From: Hungatella sp. UBA5385
GTDB taxonomy: Bacteria; Bacillota; Clostridia; Lachnospirales; Lachnospiraceae
Direction: 5' to 3'
Assembly (NCBI GenBank): GCA_002409995.1
Contig: DHOR01000048.1
Span: forward strand, 71,097 to 104,164
Length of the DNA: 33,068 nucleotides
Made by a program: the position numbers and the translations under genes. Below, piece after piece: positions 7,348 through 15,641 of this stretch (position 1 is its first letter; each line of letters starts with the position of its first letter). Under the pieces are notes generated by a model. It saw nothing but the letters and a program-made list of their open reading frames with translations, was not told the origin of the DNA and searched no databases.

Positions 7348-8860
7348 TGATAAATTCTCCTTTTTCTTGTTTTTCGCCGCTGGCAAGCTTCATGATATTT
7401 TCTTCTGAAAATTGTTCATGAGAGAGCTCTCCTGTTATGCTTCCCTCATGCATCACCAAAATACGGTCTGAAACCGCCATGATTTCCGGCATTTCTGAGG
7501 AAATAACAATAATACTCACCCCGGCTTTTACCAATTGATCCATTAAAAGATAAATCTCATATTTTGCACCTACGTCAATTCCTCTGGTTGGCTCATCTAA
7601 TATTAAAATCTTACATCTGGAGGCAAGCCATTTGGATAAGACAACCTTTTGCTGGTTTCCGCCAGAAAGGTACTGGCAAACCTTATAAATGTCAGGTGCA
7701 ACGATCTTTAAATCCTCCATGTATTGGTTAGCAAGTTCTATTTCTTGTTTTTCATTTACAAATCCTCTGGAGCAAATCCACTTCAACGAAGAAATAGCTA
7801 CATTACTTTTAATATTCTGATTTAAAAACAATCCCTGTACTTTTCTGTCTTCTGTGGCAAAGGCCATCCCCTGCTTTACCGCCTCATAGGGATGTGTGAT
7901 TTTAACCGATTCTCCAAACAGCTCCACTTGTCCTGATACTGCTTTGTCTGCTCCGAAGATTGCACGCATGACTTCGGTTCTCCCTGCACCTACAAGGCCT
8001 GAAAATCCCAGAATTTCTCCCCTGTGAAGCTGAAAAGACACATCCTGAAACCGTTCACCGGTCAGTTCTTTCGCCTCAAGTACCACTTCATCTGACAGTA
8101 TACGATTTCTCTGGGGAAAGGTATCTTTTAAGTCCCGCCCTATCATCTTACTGATCAGCCAGTCCTTGTTTACTTCTGCAATGTTTGCACTCTCTACAAA
8201 TGCTCCATCCCGAAGTACGGTGATTCTGTCACAAATCTCAAACAGCTCTTCCAGCCTGTGGGAAATATAAATAACCGTAATGCCGTCTTCCCTAAGTTTT
8301 CGCACAATAGCAAAAAGTACATCAATTTCCTTCTGGGTCAGACTGTCCGTGGGCTCATCCATAATAATAATTCTTGCCTGATAAGATACAGCCTTGGCTA
8401 TATCAATCATCTGCTGCTGTGCTACACTTAAATTCCGCACCGGTGTATGGTAATCAGGAATCGTCCCTGCACTCACATAATCCAGCCATTTTTTTGCAAA
8501 AGCATCTTCTTCTTTTTTTCTTATAAATTGATTTGTATGAATCTCATGCCCCAGCATCAGATTCTCAACCGCATTTAAATCAGGGATCAGGCTAAGCTCC
8601 TGATAGATGATGGCTATCCCTTTGTCTATAGCATCCTGAGGACTATGAAAATGTACATTTTCTCCAAAAATCCGCACAGTTCCGCTATCAGCCATATAAA
8701 CACCGGATAAAACCTTCATCAATGTTGATTTCCCCGCTCCGTTTTCACCGATCAGAGCGTGTACTTCGCCCTCCTTTACCCTTAAATCCACATGATTTAA
8801 AGCGATCACCTTGGAAAATGTCTTGGTTACATCAAGCATTTCCAATGCGTACTCACTCAT
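7337..8860 (-). CDS. Sugar ABC transporter ATP-binding protein (RbsA/MglA type)
   Basis: This 507-residue protein has two fused ATPase domains, as in ribose and galactose importers. The first has Walker A GENGAGKST, a signature-like LSVAQQQ and Walker B IIIMDEPTDSLT. The second has the usual degenerate Walker A GLVGAGRTE, a full LSGGNQQK signature and LILDEPTRGIDVGAKYEIY. Length and motif pattern are normal for the family. The gene begins 15 nt after the permease stop, with GAGGTGG five bases before the ATG, and overlaps the flavoprotein gene downstream. It should energise the permease encoded at 8876-9847, with the lipoprotein at 11983-13050 as binding protein. Confidence 0.95.
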   Translation of the reverse strand: MSEYALEMLDVTKTFSKVIALNHVDLRVKEGEVHALIGENGAGKSTLMKVLSGVYMADSGTVRIFGENVHFHSPQDAIDKGIAIIYQELSLIPDLNAVENLMLGHEIHTNQFIRKKEEDAFAKKWLDYVSAGTIPDYHTPVRNLSVAQQQMIDIAKAVSYQARIIIMDEPTDSLTQKEIDVLFAIVRKLREDGITVIYISHRLEELFEICDRITVLRDGAFVESANIAEVNKDWLISKMIGRDLKDTFPQRNRILSDEVVLEAKELTGERFQDVSFQLHRGEILGFSGLVGAGRTEVMRAIFGADKAVSGQVELFGESVKITHPYEAVKQGMAFATEDRKVQGLFLNQNIKSNVAISSLKWICSRGFVNEKQEIELANQYMEDLKIVAPDIYKVCQYLSGGNQQKVVLSKWLASRCKILILDEPTRGIDVGAKYEIYLLMDQLVKAGVSIIVISSEMPEIMAVSDRILVMHEGSITGELSHEQFSEENIMKLASGEKQEKGEFINGI

Positions 8861-8875
8861 ATAGCCACCTCGGTT

Positions 8876-9847
8876 TTATTTATTCTTTTTCTGAATCAGT
8901 ACGGCTACCAGAATAATCAATCCTTTGATTACGATCTGCAGATATGGATTTACTCCTAAAAGATTCAGAATATTGTTCATAACTGCCATAATCAACACAC
9001 CGGCAAGGGTACAGATTAAAGACCCTCTTCCGCCTGACATGGCTGTTCCTCCGATTACCACTGCAGCGATGGCATCCATATCATAGCCCGTACTTCCGTT
9101 GGGCTCACCTACACGTACTCTGGCAGCCAGCATGACTCCTGCAATTGCGGCAGTCATTCCGCATAATCCGTATGCCATAATCTTGTGAAATCTCACTTTA
9201 ACACCGGATAGACGAGCTGCTTCAGAATTGCTTCCAATGGCATAAATATGGCGGCCGAATACGGTTTGGTGAAGAAGTATCATAAAAACAACCATCAATA
9301 CTGCATACAATACCACTGCATATGGTATAATTCCAAACAACGATTTGGACCCGAAGGCTGACCAGAATTTAGAAACCGTTCCCCCCGGTGCACCGTTGGT
9401 GTAGATATAGTTTAAACCTTTCATCACTTGTCCCGTTGCCAGAGTAATGATGAAAGCCTCTACCCCCCGGCAGACAATAATTGCTCCGTTGATTAATCCG
9501 ATGGCTAAGCCAATAATCAGTACCAGTATAATTGGCCATATATAGATACCCGTTCCCCCTGCCGCAACATATGGCTCCATCATTCTTGCCATAATACAGG
9601 CGGCGATTGCCATGGTGCTGGTTACGGAGAGATCAATCCCTCCGATCAGCAGCACCAGGGTCATGCCTATGCTGACAACGCCTACGATAGAAGCCTGCCT
9701 CATGATGTTGGTTATGTTTTTAAAAGTTGGGAAAATCGGTGATATGATACTGGCAACCAGCAGTAAAATAATCAGTGCTATGTATGGTCCGCTGATTGGA
9801 TTGTTCAGTATCCGCTTCACCAATCCACTTCCACTTTTTTCTTTCAT
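8876..9847 (-). CDS. Sugar ABC transporter permease (RbsC type)
   Basis: This 323-residue integral membrane protein matches the ribose/galactose permease family. It contains IVGVVSIGMTLVLLIGGIDLSVTSTMA and YDMDAIAAVVIGGTAMSGGRGS, the best conserved segments of the family, and ends in a hydrophobic stretch with a short basic tail. Only one permease gene is present, so the channel is probably a homodimer, as in RbsC. The gene lies between the alcohol dehydrogenase and the ATPase in the same operon. A G-rich run sits 11 bases before the ATG. Confidence 0.95.
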   Translation of the reverse strand: MKEKSGSGLVKRILNNPISGPYIALIILLLVASIISPIFPTFKNITNIMRQASIVGVVSIGMTLVLLIGGIDLSVTSTMAIAACIMARMMEPYVAAGGTGIYIWPIILVLIIGLAIGLINGAIIVCRGVEAFIITLATGQVMKGLNYIYTNGAPGGTVSKFWSAFGSKSLFGIIPYAVVLYAVLMVVFMILLHQTVFGRHIYAIGSNSEAARLSGVKVRFHKIMAYGLCGMTAAIAGVMLAARVRVGEPNGSTGYDMDAIAAVVIGGTAMSGGRGSLICTLAGVLIMAVMNNILNLLGVNPYLQIVIKGLIILVAVLIQKKNK

Positions 9848-9870
9848 GTCTATCGTGTCCCCCTATTGGC

Positions 9871-10938
9871 TTATTTGTATAATATGACCCGCTCTTTCAC
9901 TTCCGGGCTGACCAAAACTTTGACAAGCTTTGGATTTTTACGAAGTTCATTTACTGCATCTTCCAGTTCCTCCAGAGGTACAATCATTGATATAAGAGGT
10001 GTTGGGTCAATCCTGTCATATTCTAACAGTGTAATGGCATCTGCCCAGTCGTATCCAATGCCGGCACAGCTTCCGCTTACCTTCTTCTCCTGAAGTACAA
10101 ATTCTACCGGAGGCAGTTTTGCATAATCATCATCTGCACAGATACCAAAAGCTTCTACCTTTCCGCCTCTTCTTACCATCTGGAATGCCTGCTCATAGGT
10201 CTTGGAATTCCCCACTGCCTCTAGGACAAAATCGGCGCCTAATCCATTAGTCAGCTTCATTACCTCAGCCACAACGTCAGGAGTTTCCTTGAAATTAATC
10301 ACGTAATCAGCGACCATTTCCTTTGCCATCTTAAGGCGGTCCGGATTCCCGTCAATCACGATAACCGGTGCAGCTCCCCTGAGCTTTGCCATACATGCAT
10401 GAATGATTCCAAGCCCTGCACCAATCACCACTACGCTTCTCCCCATTATACAGTCCATTTTTCTGGAAGCATTGAGGCAGGCAGTCAGTGGCTCAACAAA
10501 GGCTGCTTTTTCATCGGAAACCTGATCCGGAACAGGATATACATTTTTCCACGGAACCTTTACATACTCTGCAAATCCACCATCCAGATGAATTCCAATC
10601 TGCTTAAAATCAGAACATAAAAGAGGTTCCCCGATTCTGCAGTGGTAGCAGACCCCACAGGGCTTACAGATATCACAGGTTACCCTGTCTCCCTTTTTAA
10701 GTCCCTGGGCATTAGCACCAATCTCCTCAAGGGTTCCGAAAAACTCATGACCGGTGATCAGAGGCATACACTCTACTTCTTCTGCATACTTTCCGCTGTA
10801 TGAGCCCCAGTCAGAACCACAGATTCCGCAATATTTAATTTTAATCAGCACTTCATCTTCTGATATCTCCGGAACCGGAACTTCTGAATATTCATAATGA
10901 TAAGGTTTTGTCAGCACCTGAGCTCTCATTTTCTTCAT
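9871..10938 (-). CDS. Zinc-dependent alcohol/polyol dehydrogenase (MDR superfamily)
   Basis: This 355-residue enzyme belongs to the medium-chain dehydrogenases, close in style to sorbitol and threonine dehydrogenases, which oxidise a hydroxyl group with NAD(P)+. Catalytic zinc ligands are Cys40 (GICGSD) with His64-Glu65 (TGHEF). Structural zinc cysteines are 94, 97, 100 and 108. The nucleotide-binding Rossmann turn is VVIGAGLGIIHA. I chose ATG at 10938 because GGAGGGAA lies directly upstream; the frame is open six codons further without a better site. Its place between the TIM-barrel gene and the permease suggests that it acts on the imported sugar or polyol or a close derivative. The substrate is not known. 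Confidence 0.92.
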   Translation of the reverse strand: MKKMRAQVLTKPYHYEYSEVPVPEISEDEVLIKIKYCGICGSDWGSYSGKYAEEVECMPLITGHEFFGTLEEIGANAQGLKKGDRVTCDICKPCGVCYHCRIGEPLLCSDFKQIGIHLDGGFAEYVKVPWKNVYPVPDQVSDEKAAFVEPLTACLNASRKMDCIMGRSVVVIGAGLGIIHACMAKLRGAAPVIVIDGNPDRLKMAKEMVADYVINFKETPDVVAEVMKLTNGLGADFVLEAVGNSKTYEQAFQMVRRGGKVEAFGICADDDYAKLPPVEFVLQEKKVSGSCAGIGYDWADAITLLEYDRIDPTPLISMIVPLEELEDAVNELRKNPKLVKVLVSPEVKERVILYK

Positions 10939-10973
10939 GTTATTCCCTCCTTGCATTTTTATTATGTATTTGT

Positions 10974-11954
10974 TTATTTTGTAAACAGCGCATCGTTTCT
11001 TCCTTCATAAGGAGCCTCAATCATCAATGGTTTTAAGAAATTAATGGTCTTCGTGATTCCGTCCTTGCGGCTCATAATGACATCTTCGTGCTCATAGTTA
11101 AATGCACCATTATATCCTACTAAAAACAGTTCGCTGATCATGCGTTTCCAGTCCACATCTCCCCAGCCCGGAATCCTGAAACGGAAGGAGCGGTCCAGTC
11201 TGCCCCAGCCATCCTGCATGTACATATTCAATCCGCCTTTGGCAAGATTATGATAAACTATCTCGCAGTCCTTCGCATGAACCAGCACAATTCTGTCTTT
11301 TAATTCATCCACAAACGTCTGGATATTCACACCTGTAAAAAGAATGTTGGCAGGGTCAAGGTTAATGCAAAAGCTAGGGTGATGGTCAACCACTTCCAGA
11401 AGGCGGAGAGTAGACTGGGTATCGTATACCACATTGTTTGGATGGGGCTCAAATGCCACTTTCACACCGTACTCTTTATATTTGTCAAATACCTTTCCCC
11501 ACTTCTCTGCAAACTGCTCCTCTTCATACTTCCAGCCGTTTGGTTCCGGCCAGTCATTGATATGTCCATAGTTTTCCATACCGGAGAAAGCAACTACGGA
11601 AGGTACTCCAAGTTCCGCTGCAAGCTGGGCAGACCGGATCATGCTTTCTGTTCCGAATTTGATCTTTTCTTCCCTGGTTCCTTTGCAGGAAGAAACAGTG
11701 CCGTCACTGTAAGGTCCCATGATCAAAGGTGAATCCGCATGGTTACTCAGAGAAGATATGGTAAGACCATGACTTTCCACCATCTTTTTCAGTTCTCCTG
11801 CCTTATGGTTTTTTAAAATATCCTCAGCATCTACCTGTCCATTCCCCACATAGGACGGAAGCTCCACACATTCATATCCGTGGTCAGCCGCCAGCTTTAC
11901 TACTTGCTCTACAGGCAGTTCAGAATAATTTACTACACAAAATCCAACTTTCAT
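10974..11954 (-). CDS. Sugar phosphate isomerase/epimerase-like TIM-barrel protein (AP endonuclease family 2 fold)
   Basis: This 326-residue cytosolic protein has the xylose-isomerase-like TIM barrel found in many sugar isomerases, epimerases and keto-sugar lyases. Likely divalent-metal ligands are Glu169 (VAFEPHP), Asp200 (INLDPANI), His226 (LVHAKD) and Glu288 (NYEHED), the normal EDHE pattern. Length is slightly above the family's usual 270-300 because of a loop near residues 230-262. The start has AAGGAG seven bases upstream and lies 28 nt after the binding-protein gene. Pairing such a protein with a dehydrogenase is common in pathways that oxidise a sugar hydroxyl and then isomerise or eliminate, but the exact reaction cannot be stated. 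Confidence 0.88.
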   Translation of the reverse strand: MKVGFCVVNYSELPVEQVVKLAADHGYECVELPSYVGNGQVDAEDILKNHKAGELKKMVESHGLTISSLSNHADSPLIMGPYSDGTVSSCKGTREEKIKFGTESMIRSAQLAAELGVPSVVAFSGMENYGHINDWPEPNGWKYEEEQFAEKWGKVFDKYKEYGVKVAFEPHPNNVVYDTQSTLRLLEVVDHHPSFCINLDPANILFTGVNIQTFVDELKDRIVLVHAKDCEIVYHNLAKGGLNMYMQDGWGRLDRSFRFRIPGWGDVDWKRMISELFLVGYNGAFNYEHEDVIMSRKDGITKTINFLKPLMIEAPYEGRNDALFTK

Positions 11955-11982
11955 TGCTGTTCTCCTTTACCTTTTGCTTGTC

Positions 11983-13050
11983 TTAATAGGTCCAGTCGTA
12001 ATCATCACCATCCGGAATCAGATATTCGTCCACATTGTCTTTTGTTACTACAATGGAATCCATCATAATATCTTTTACACCTGGGCTGTTTCCTTCAATG
12101 CAGTCAATTGCAACATGCAGAGCATCCACACTGGCTGCACATGGGAACTGGGTGATCCCTGCACAGGTTCCTTCCTTCACCATCTTCACCACACCATTAA
12201 TTCCGTCCGCATTGGTAAAGATAATCCCCTCATTCTCTCTTCCTGCTTCATAAATGGCATCTACTGCACCCAAAGTCACAGCACCATCCTGTGATATAAA
12301 TCCATCAATCTCACCTTCACCAAACTTGGCAAGACAGTCTTCCATAAAGCTCTTACCCTTACTTACCTCAAAATCTGTATACTGTCTGGCAATGATCTTG
12401 ATATTCGGATATTGGGAAAATACTGACTCCTGGCCTTCCTTCTGGAAATTGTCTGTACTGGAGCCTGCCATGGTATCCAGTGCTATAATATTGCCTTTTG
12501 GTTCACCGTAGCGTTCTGTCAAAGCTTCTGCCAGCATTCTTGCACATTCTGCACCATTCTGCTTGTCAGAGTATCCTACAAAATGGGTATAATCTGCAGT
12601 TGTACAGGTACGGTCAAAGATAATTACAGGAATACCGCTTTCAAAAGCAGCCTCAATGCCGGGATTTACCGCATCCTCCACACAAGGTGTAATCAGGATT
12701 GCATCCAAGTCCTGCTGAAGCATTGCCTCAATGTTACTGTTTTGTGTATTAGCATCATCGTGCGCATCGGTTTCAATCAGCTCTACCCCAAGCTTTTCAC
12801 ATTCTTCTACAAGCATATCTCTCATCTTCACACGCCAGCTGTTGGAGATAGAAGCATTTGCAAATCCGATCTTATATTTCTTACCCGTTTCTTCTTTCTT
12901 CCCCTCAGTTGCTTCTGTTTTTGTTTCTTCTGTTTTAGGTGCTTCTTTCTGTGCCGCTGTAGAATCAGAAACTGCCTGTGCCCCTGCTTTACACCCTCCA
13001 AGTGCCATTGCTGCAACAAGTGTCATTGCCAAAATTCTTGATTTTTTCAT
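11983..13050 (-). CDS. Sugar ABC transporter substrate-binding lipoprotein (RbsB-like, PBP type 1)
   Basis: This 355-residue extracellular lipoprotein begins with a signal peptide and lipobox (VAAMALGGCKAG), followed by a charged Glu/Lys/Thr linker and then a type-1 periplasmic-binding fold starting at KIGFANASISNSWRV. Segments such as GIPVIIFDRTC and IDGFISQDGAVTLGAVDA fit the ribose-binding family. It is the first gene of the leftward operon and has AAGGAG before the ATG. It should deliver substrate to the permease at 8876-9847. The ligand is unknown; pentoses, hexoses, polyols and autoinducer-2-like compounds all use this fold. Confidence 0.93.
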   Translation of the reverse strand: MKKSRILAMTLVAAMALGGCKAGAQAVSDSTAAQKEAPKTEETKTEATEGKKEETGKKYKIGFANASISNSWRVKMRDMLVEECEKLGVELIETDAHDDANTQNSNIEAMLQQDLDAILITPCVEDAVNPGIEAAFESGIPVIIFDRTCTTADYTHFVGYSDKQNGAECARMLAEALTERYGEPKGNIIALDTMAGSSTDNFQKEGQESVFSQYPNIKIIARQYTDFEVSKGKSFMEDCLAKFGEGEIDGFISQDGAVTLGAVDAIYEAGRENEGIIFTNADGINGVVKMVKEGTCAGITQFPCAASVDALHVAIDCIEGNSPGVKDIMMDSIVVTKDNVDEYLIPDGDDYDWTY

Positions 13051-13110
13051 AGTTTACCTTCTCCTTCTTTCCCTCTTAAATTAGTTAATTTTGTGACAAT
13101 CTTGAGATAT

Positions 13111-13122
13111 ATTTGGCCAAAT
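13111..13122. promoter_or_regulatory. 12-bp perfect palindrome in the leader of the binding-protein operon
   Basis: ATTTGGCCAAAT is fully self-complementary and lies about 30-40 nt downstream of the predicted leftward transcript start, a typical roadblock operator position. No second copy was noticed, so binding by a regulator is only a suggestion. Confidence 0.3.
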
Positions 13123-13159
13123 TGTAAAAAAAGTAGGTATCTCCCCTTGCTTTTTTGTC

Positions 13160-13188
13160 ATTATAGCATACCGCTCTTTCTTTTACAA
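13160..13188 (-). promoter_or_regulatory. Promoter for the leftward sugar ABC/catabolic operon
   Basis: On the minus strand TTGTAA (13188-13183), a 17-base spacer and a perfect TATAAT (13165-13160) give a good sigma-70-type promoter. The predicted start near 13153 leaves a leader of about 100 nt before the binding-protein ATG. Confidence 0.65.
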
Positions 13189-13196
13189 TCATTTTT

Positions 13197-13238
13197 TCTT
13201 CGTTTCTTTTCGTTTGCTTTCTTTTATTTTCTTTTTTC
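13197..13238. promoter_or_regulatory. Phased TTCGTTT/TTTC direct repeats, candidate DeoR-family operator
   Basis: TTCGTTT occurs at 13199-13205 and again about 10 bases later at 13209-13215, followed by further TTTC-type repeats at similar spacing to about 13238. Several DeoR-family regulators are known to bind direct repeats of this TTTC or GAAA kind. The array sits between the two divergent promoters, just upstream of the leftward -35, so the adjacent DeoR-family protein is the natural binder. This is inference from motif and position. Confidence 0.5.
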
Positions 13239-13259
13239 TATTTATTCTTTTGAATCACA

Positions 13260-13288
13260 TTGCTTTTTTCTGGTTTTTGTGATATCCT
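13260..13288 (+). promoter_or_regulatory. Candidate promoter for the regulator-ATPase-kinase operon
   Basis: TTGCTT (13260-13265) lies 17 bases before TATCCT (13283-13288), and TGA directly precedes the -10, giving an extended -10 pattern. Both hexamers are imperfect. The predicted leader is about 40 nt. Confidence 0.4.
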
Positions 13289-13333
13289 TAAATCAGTAAT
13301 TAATACTTCATTACAATTAGGGAGAGTTCATAA

Positions 13334-14134
13334 ATGTTTAAAGCAGAACGAATACAACGAATCAAAGAAATAATTTTCGAGAGGAAACAAATTGATGTTT
13401 CTACTCTTAGTACCCTTCTGAATGTAACAGAAGTAACTATAAGAAATGATTTAGAACAGCTCGAAAAAAGTGGTTTTCTAACCCGCTGGCATGGCGGTGC
13501 AACATTAAACAGTGATCTATATCCAGAGCAGTCAATTCCTGGTGCCCAGGCCGCTTTTCCTGATATCAGTTTTGATAAAGAAAAAGATGAGATCGGGCAG
13601 ATAGCTGCCAAACTGGTGGAAGAACGAGAATGGATCTTTTTGGGACCGGGTACCACCAGCTATTACATTGCCAAATCACTATCAAAACGACAGAACTTAA
13701 ATATCATGACGAATAACTTCTATGTATCTTATGTACTTGGAGGTAATCCCTCTATTAATCTTCAGTTTCTGGGAGGAAAGCTGGATCACTCAGGTATGTA
13801 TACAATTCCTGATGATCTGCAGTCCCATTTAGAACACATTTATCTAAATAAAAGTTTTTTTTCTGTAGATGCAGTCAGCATTGACGGTGGATACACCTTA
13901 TCCGATGTAACTGTTTTGGAAATCATAAAAACCATGAAGGCTCATTGCAGCGAAACAATTTTATGCGTTGACAGCAAAAAATTTGCCCAGCGCGCTTTTA
14001 TGAAGCTAGGTGATTTGACCTTTGCCCCCTCAGTTATAACCAACAGTCAAGTGCCGCAGGAATACCACGAATATTACTTAAAACATGGAATTCGTGTTTT
14101 TACTTCTTACGACTTAAATCTATTAAATTTGTAG
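13334..14134 (+). CDS. DeoR-family transcriptional regulator
   Basis: This 266-residue protein has the DeoR/GlpR layout. An N-terminal winged helix carries VSTLSTLLNVTEVTIRNDLEQLEKSGFL split across residues of about 20-50, followed by the usual HGGA turn and a C-terminal sugar-phosphate-sensing domain with FLGPGTTSYYIAKSL, FLGGKLD and CVDSKKFAQRAF. Members normally repress and are released by a phosphorylated sugar. GGGAG lies nine bases before the ATG. It is transcribed away from the binding-protein operon and with the kinase, so the inducer may be the kinase product; that is inference. It probably controls both divergent operons. Confidence 0.93.
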   Translation: MFKAERIQRIKEIIFERKQIDVSTLSTLLNVTEVTIRNDLEQLEKSGFLTRWHGGATLNSDLYPEQSIPGAQAAFPDISFDKEKDEIGQIAAKLVEEREWIFLGPGTTSYYIAKSLSKRQNLNIMTNNFYVSYVLGGNPSINLQFLGGKLDHSGMYTIPDDLQSHLEHIYLNKSFFSVDAVSIDGGYTLSDVTVLEIIKTMKAHCSETILCVDSKKFAQRAFMKLGDLTFAPSVITNSQVPQEYHEYYLKHGIRVFTSYDLNLLNL

Positions 14135-14138
14135 AATT

Positions 14139-15641
14139 ATGGGGTTTACTATGGATCATTTTGAAATTCGGATGAAAGATGTTATTGTGCCCTCCATGCC
14201 TGAAAGTAACATTGATTTCTATGCCAGATCAGGGGAGATCACAACAATTATTGGAGAAAATGGCGCAGGAAAGACAACCCTGGCAAAAACGCTTGCAGGT
14301 ATCATTACAAAGACTTCCGGAGAAATTCTGATAAATGATACTTCTATTGATATACACAGCATATCATCTGCCCGGCGTCATGGAATATACATGCTTCAGG
14401 AGTCACTGCACATATTTCCAGAAAAACATATTATGGATAATCTGCTGCTGGGGATTGAGCCGCTTATTTTCCATAACCGTTTATTTAATCCTCCAAAAGA
14501 AAAAAAGGAGGCAGTCTGTCGTTCCATGCTAAAACTTCTTGGGCTGGATCTGGATATATATCAGATGATTGACCACTTATCCCAGGGTGAAAAATGTCTG
14601 CTGCAAATCGGAAGAATTCTGCTATGTCAGCCCCGCATTTTAATTATGGACGAGTTTTCTGCCTCACTGACCGAGTATGAAGCCAGACGTATTATCAATG
14701 TTCTGAATGTATTGAAGGAAGATGGGATCTGTATTATTCTCATTTCTCATAAGTATTCTTCTGTTATCCGTCACAGCGACCGCATTGCAGTCGTACACAA
14801 AGGGCAGATAACGGAAACTTTTGCACTGAGGGAGCTGGGAAAGCAGGAATTTATCAGGCGCCTGCTCACATTTAACCAGGACTTTTTTTATCCCAAGCTC
14901 AAACACAAGCCAGGCAAAAATCTCCTTACTGTAAAACATATTTCCAGCGGTATACTCCGTGATATCTCCTTTTCTCTTCAGGAAGGGGAGATTCTGGGAA
15001 TAGCCGGGCTTGTAGGTTCCGGCCGTACCACACTGATACAGGCAATCTGCAAAGAACGTTCCATAAGATCAGGAGAAATTATATATCATCCCCTGTTAGA
15101 GCGTTCAGGAGCCATCAGTGTTTTACCCAATGAATCAATTCAGGATTTATTGTTCCAGGATAAAAACATTTCCTTTAATATTACATCATCCAATGTTTAT
15201 AAAGCTTCACGTTTTCATATGCTCTCTCATCAAAAGCTGGATATCTATGCACGTGACTATATGGATCGACTTAGTATCCGCAAAGCTTCCTGCCATATAC
15301 CGGTTACCCAGTTAAGCCAGGGCGAGCAGCAGAAGGTTCTTATTGCACGGGCACTGCATCAAAACTCCAAACTTTACATACTTGATGAACCCTCCAGCAA
15401 TTTAGACATGACTACGAAGAGTGAATTATACAATATATATAATGCATTATTGTCCCGTGGGAATTCCATTATATTAATCTCATCAGACTTTTCTGAATTA
15501 CTGGGAATGTGCGACCGCATTCTCTTATTAAAGTCAGGTGAACAGTTAGGAATATATCCAGCCGACAGTATTGACAACAATATTATATACAATCTTATTG
15601 ATAAATGGGGGAATCAAAATGAAAAAGCTGATAGCATATGA
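14139..15641 (+). CDS. Second sugar-type ABC ATPase, tandem domains, no permease partner beside it
   Basis: This 500-residue protein has the RbsA/MglA two-domain layout: Walker A GENGAGKTT, signature LSQGEKCLL and Walker B ILIMDEFSASLT in the first half, and GLVGSGRTTL, LSQGEQQKV and LYILDEPSSNLD in the second. Both signatures read LSQGE rather than LSGGQ, the first Walker B has DEF instead of DEP, and the TRGIDVGAK stretch normal in the second half is absent. It lies between the regulator and the kinase with no binding protein or permease on its strand. A partner could be the divergent permease at 8876-9847. ATG at 14139 lacks a clear ribosome site; ATG at 14151 with GGGG six bases upstream is a likely alternative. 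Confidence 0.85.
   Translation: MGFTMDHFEIRMKDVIVPSMPESNIDFYARSGEITTIIGENGAGKTTLAKTLAGIITKTSGEILINDTSIDIHSISSARRHGIYMLQESLHIFPEKHIMDNLLLGIEPLIFHNRLFNPPKEKKEAVCRSMLKLLGLDLDIYQMIDHLSQGEKCLLQIGRILLCQPRILIMDEFSASLTEYEARRIINVLNVLKEDGICIILISHKYSSVIRHSDRIAVVHKGQITETFALRELGKQEFIRRLLTFNQDFFYPKLKHKPGKNLLTVKHISSGILRDISFSLQEGEILGIAGLVGSGRTTLIQAICKERSIRSGEIIYHPLLERSGAISVLPNESIQDLLFQDKNISFNITSSNVYKASRFHMLSHQKLDIYARDYMDRLSIRKASCHIPVTQLSQGEQQKVLIARALHQNSKLYILDEPSSNLDMTTKSELYNIYNALLSRGNSIILISSDFSELLGMCDRILLLKSGEQLGIYPADSIDNNIIYNLIDKWGNQNEKADSI

Noticed and set aside
12583..13084. Two long plus-strand open frames rich in Cys, Phe and Ser
   Set aside because: They are antisense to the signal peptide and linker of the binding lipoprotein, whose Lys/Glu/Ala codons produce such frames.
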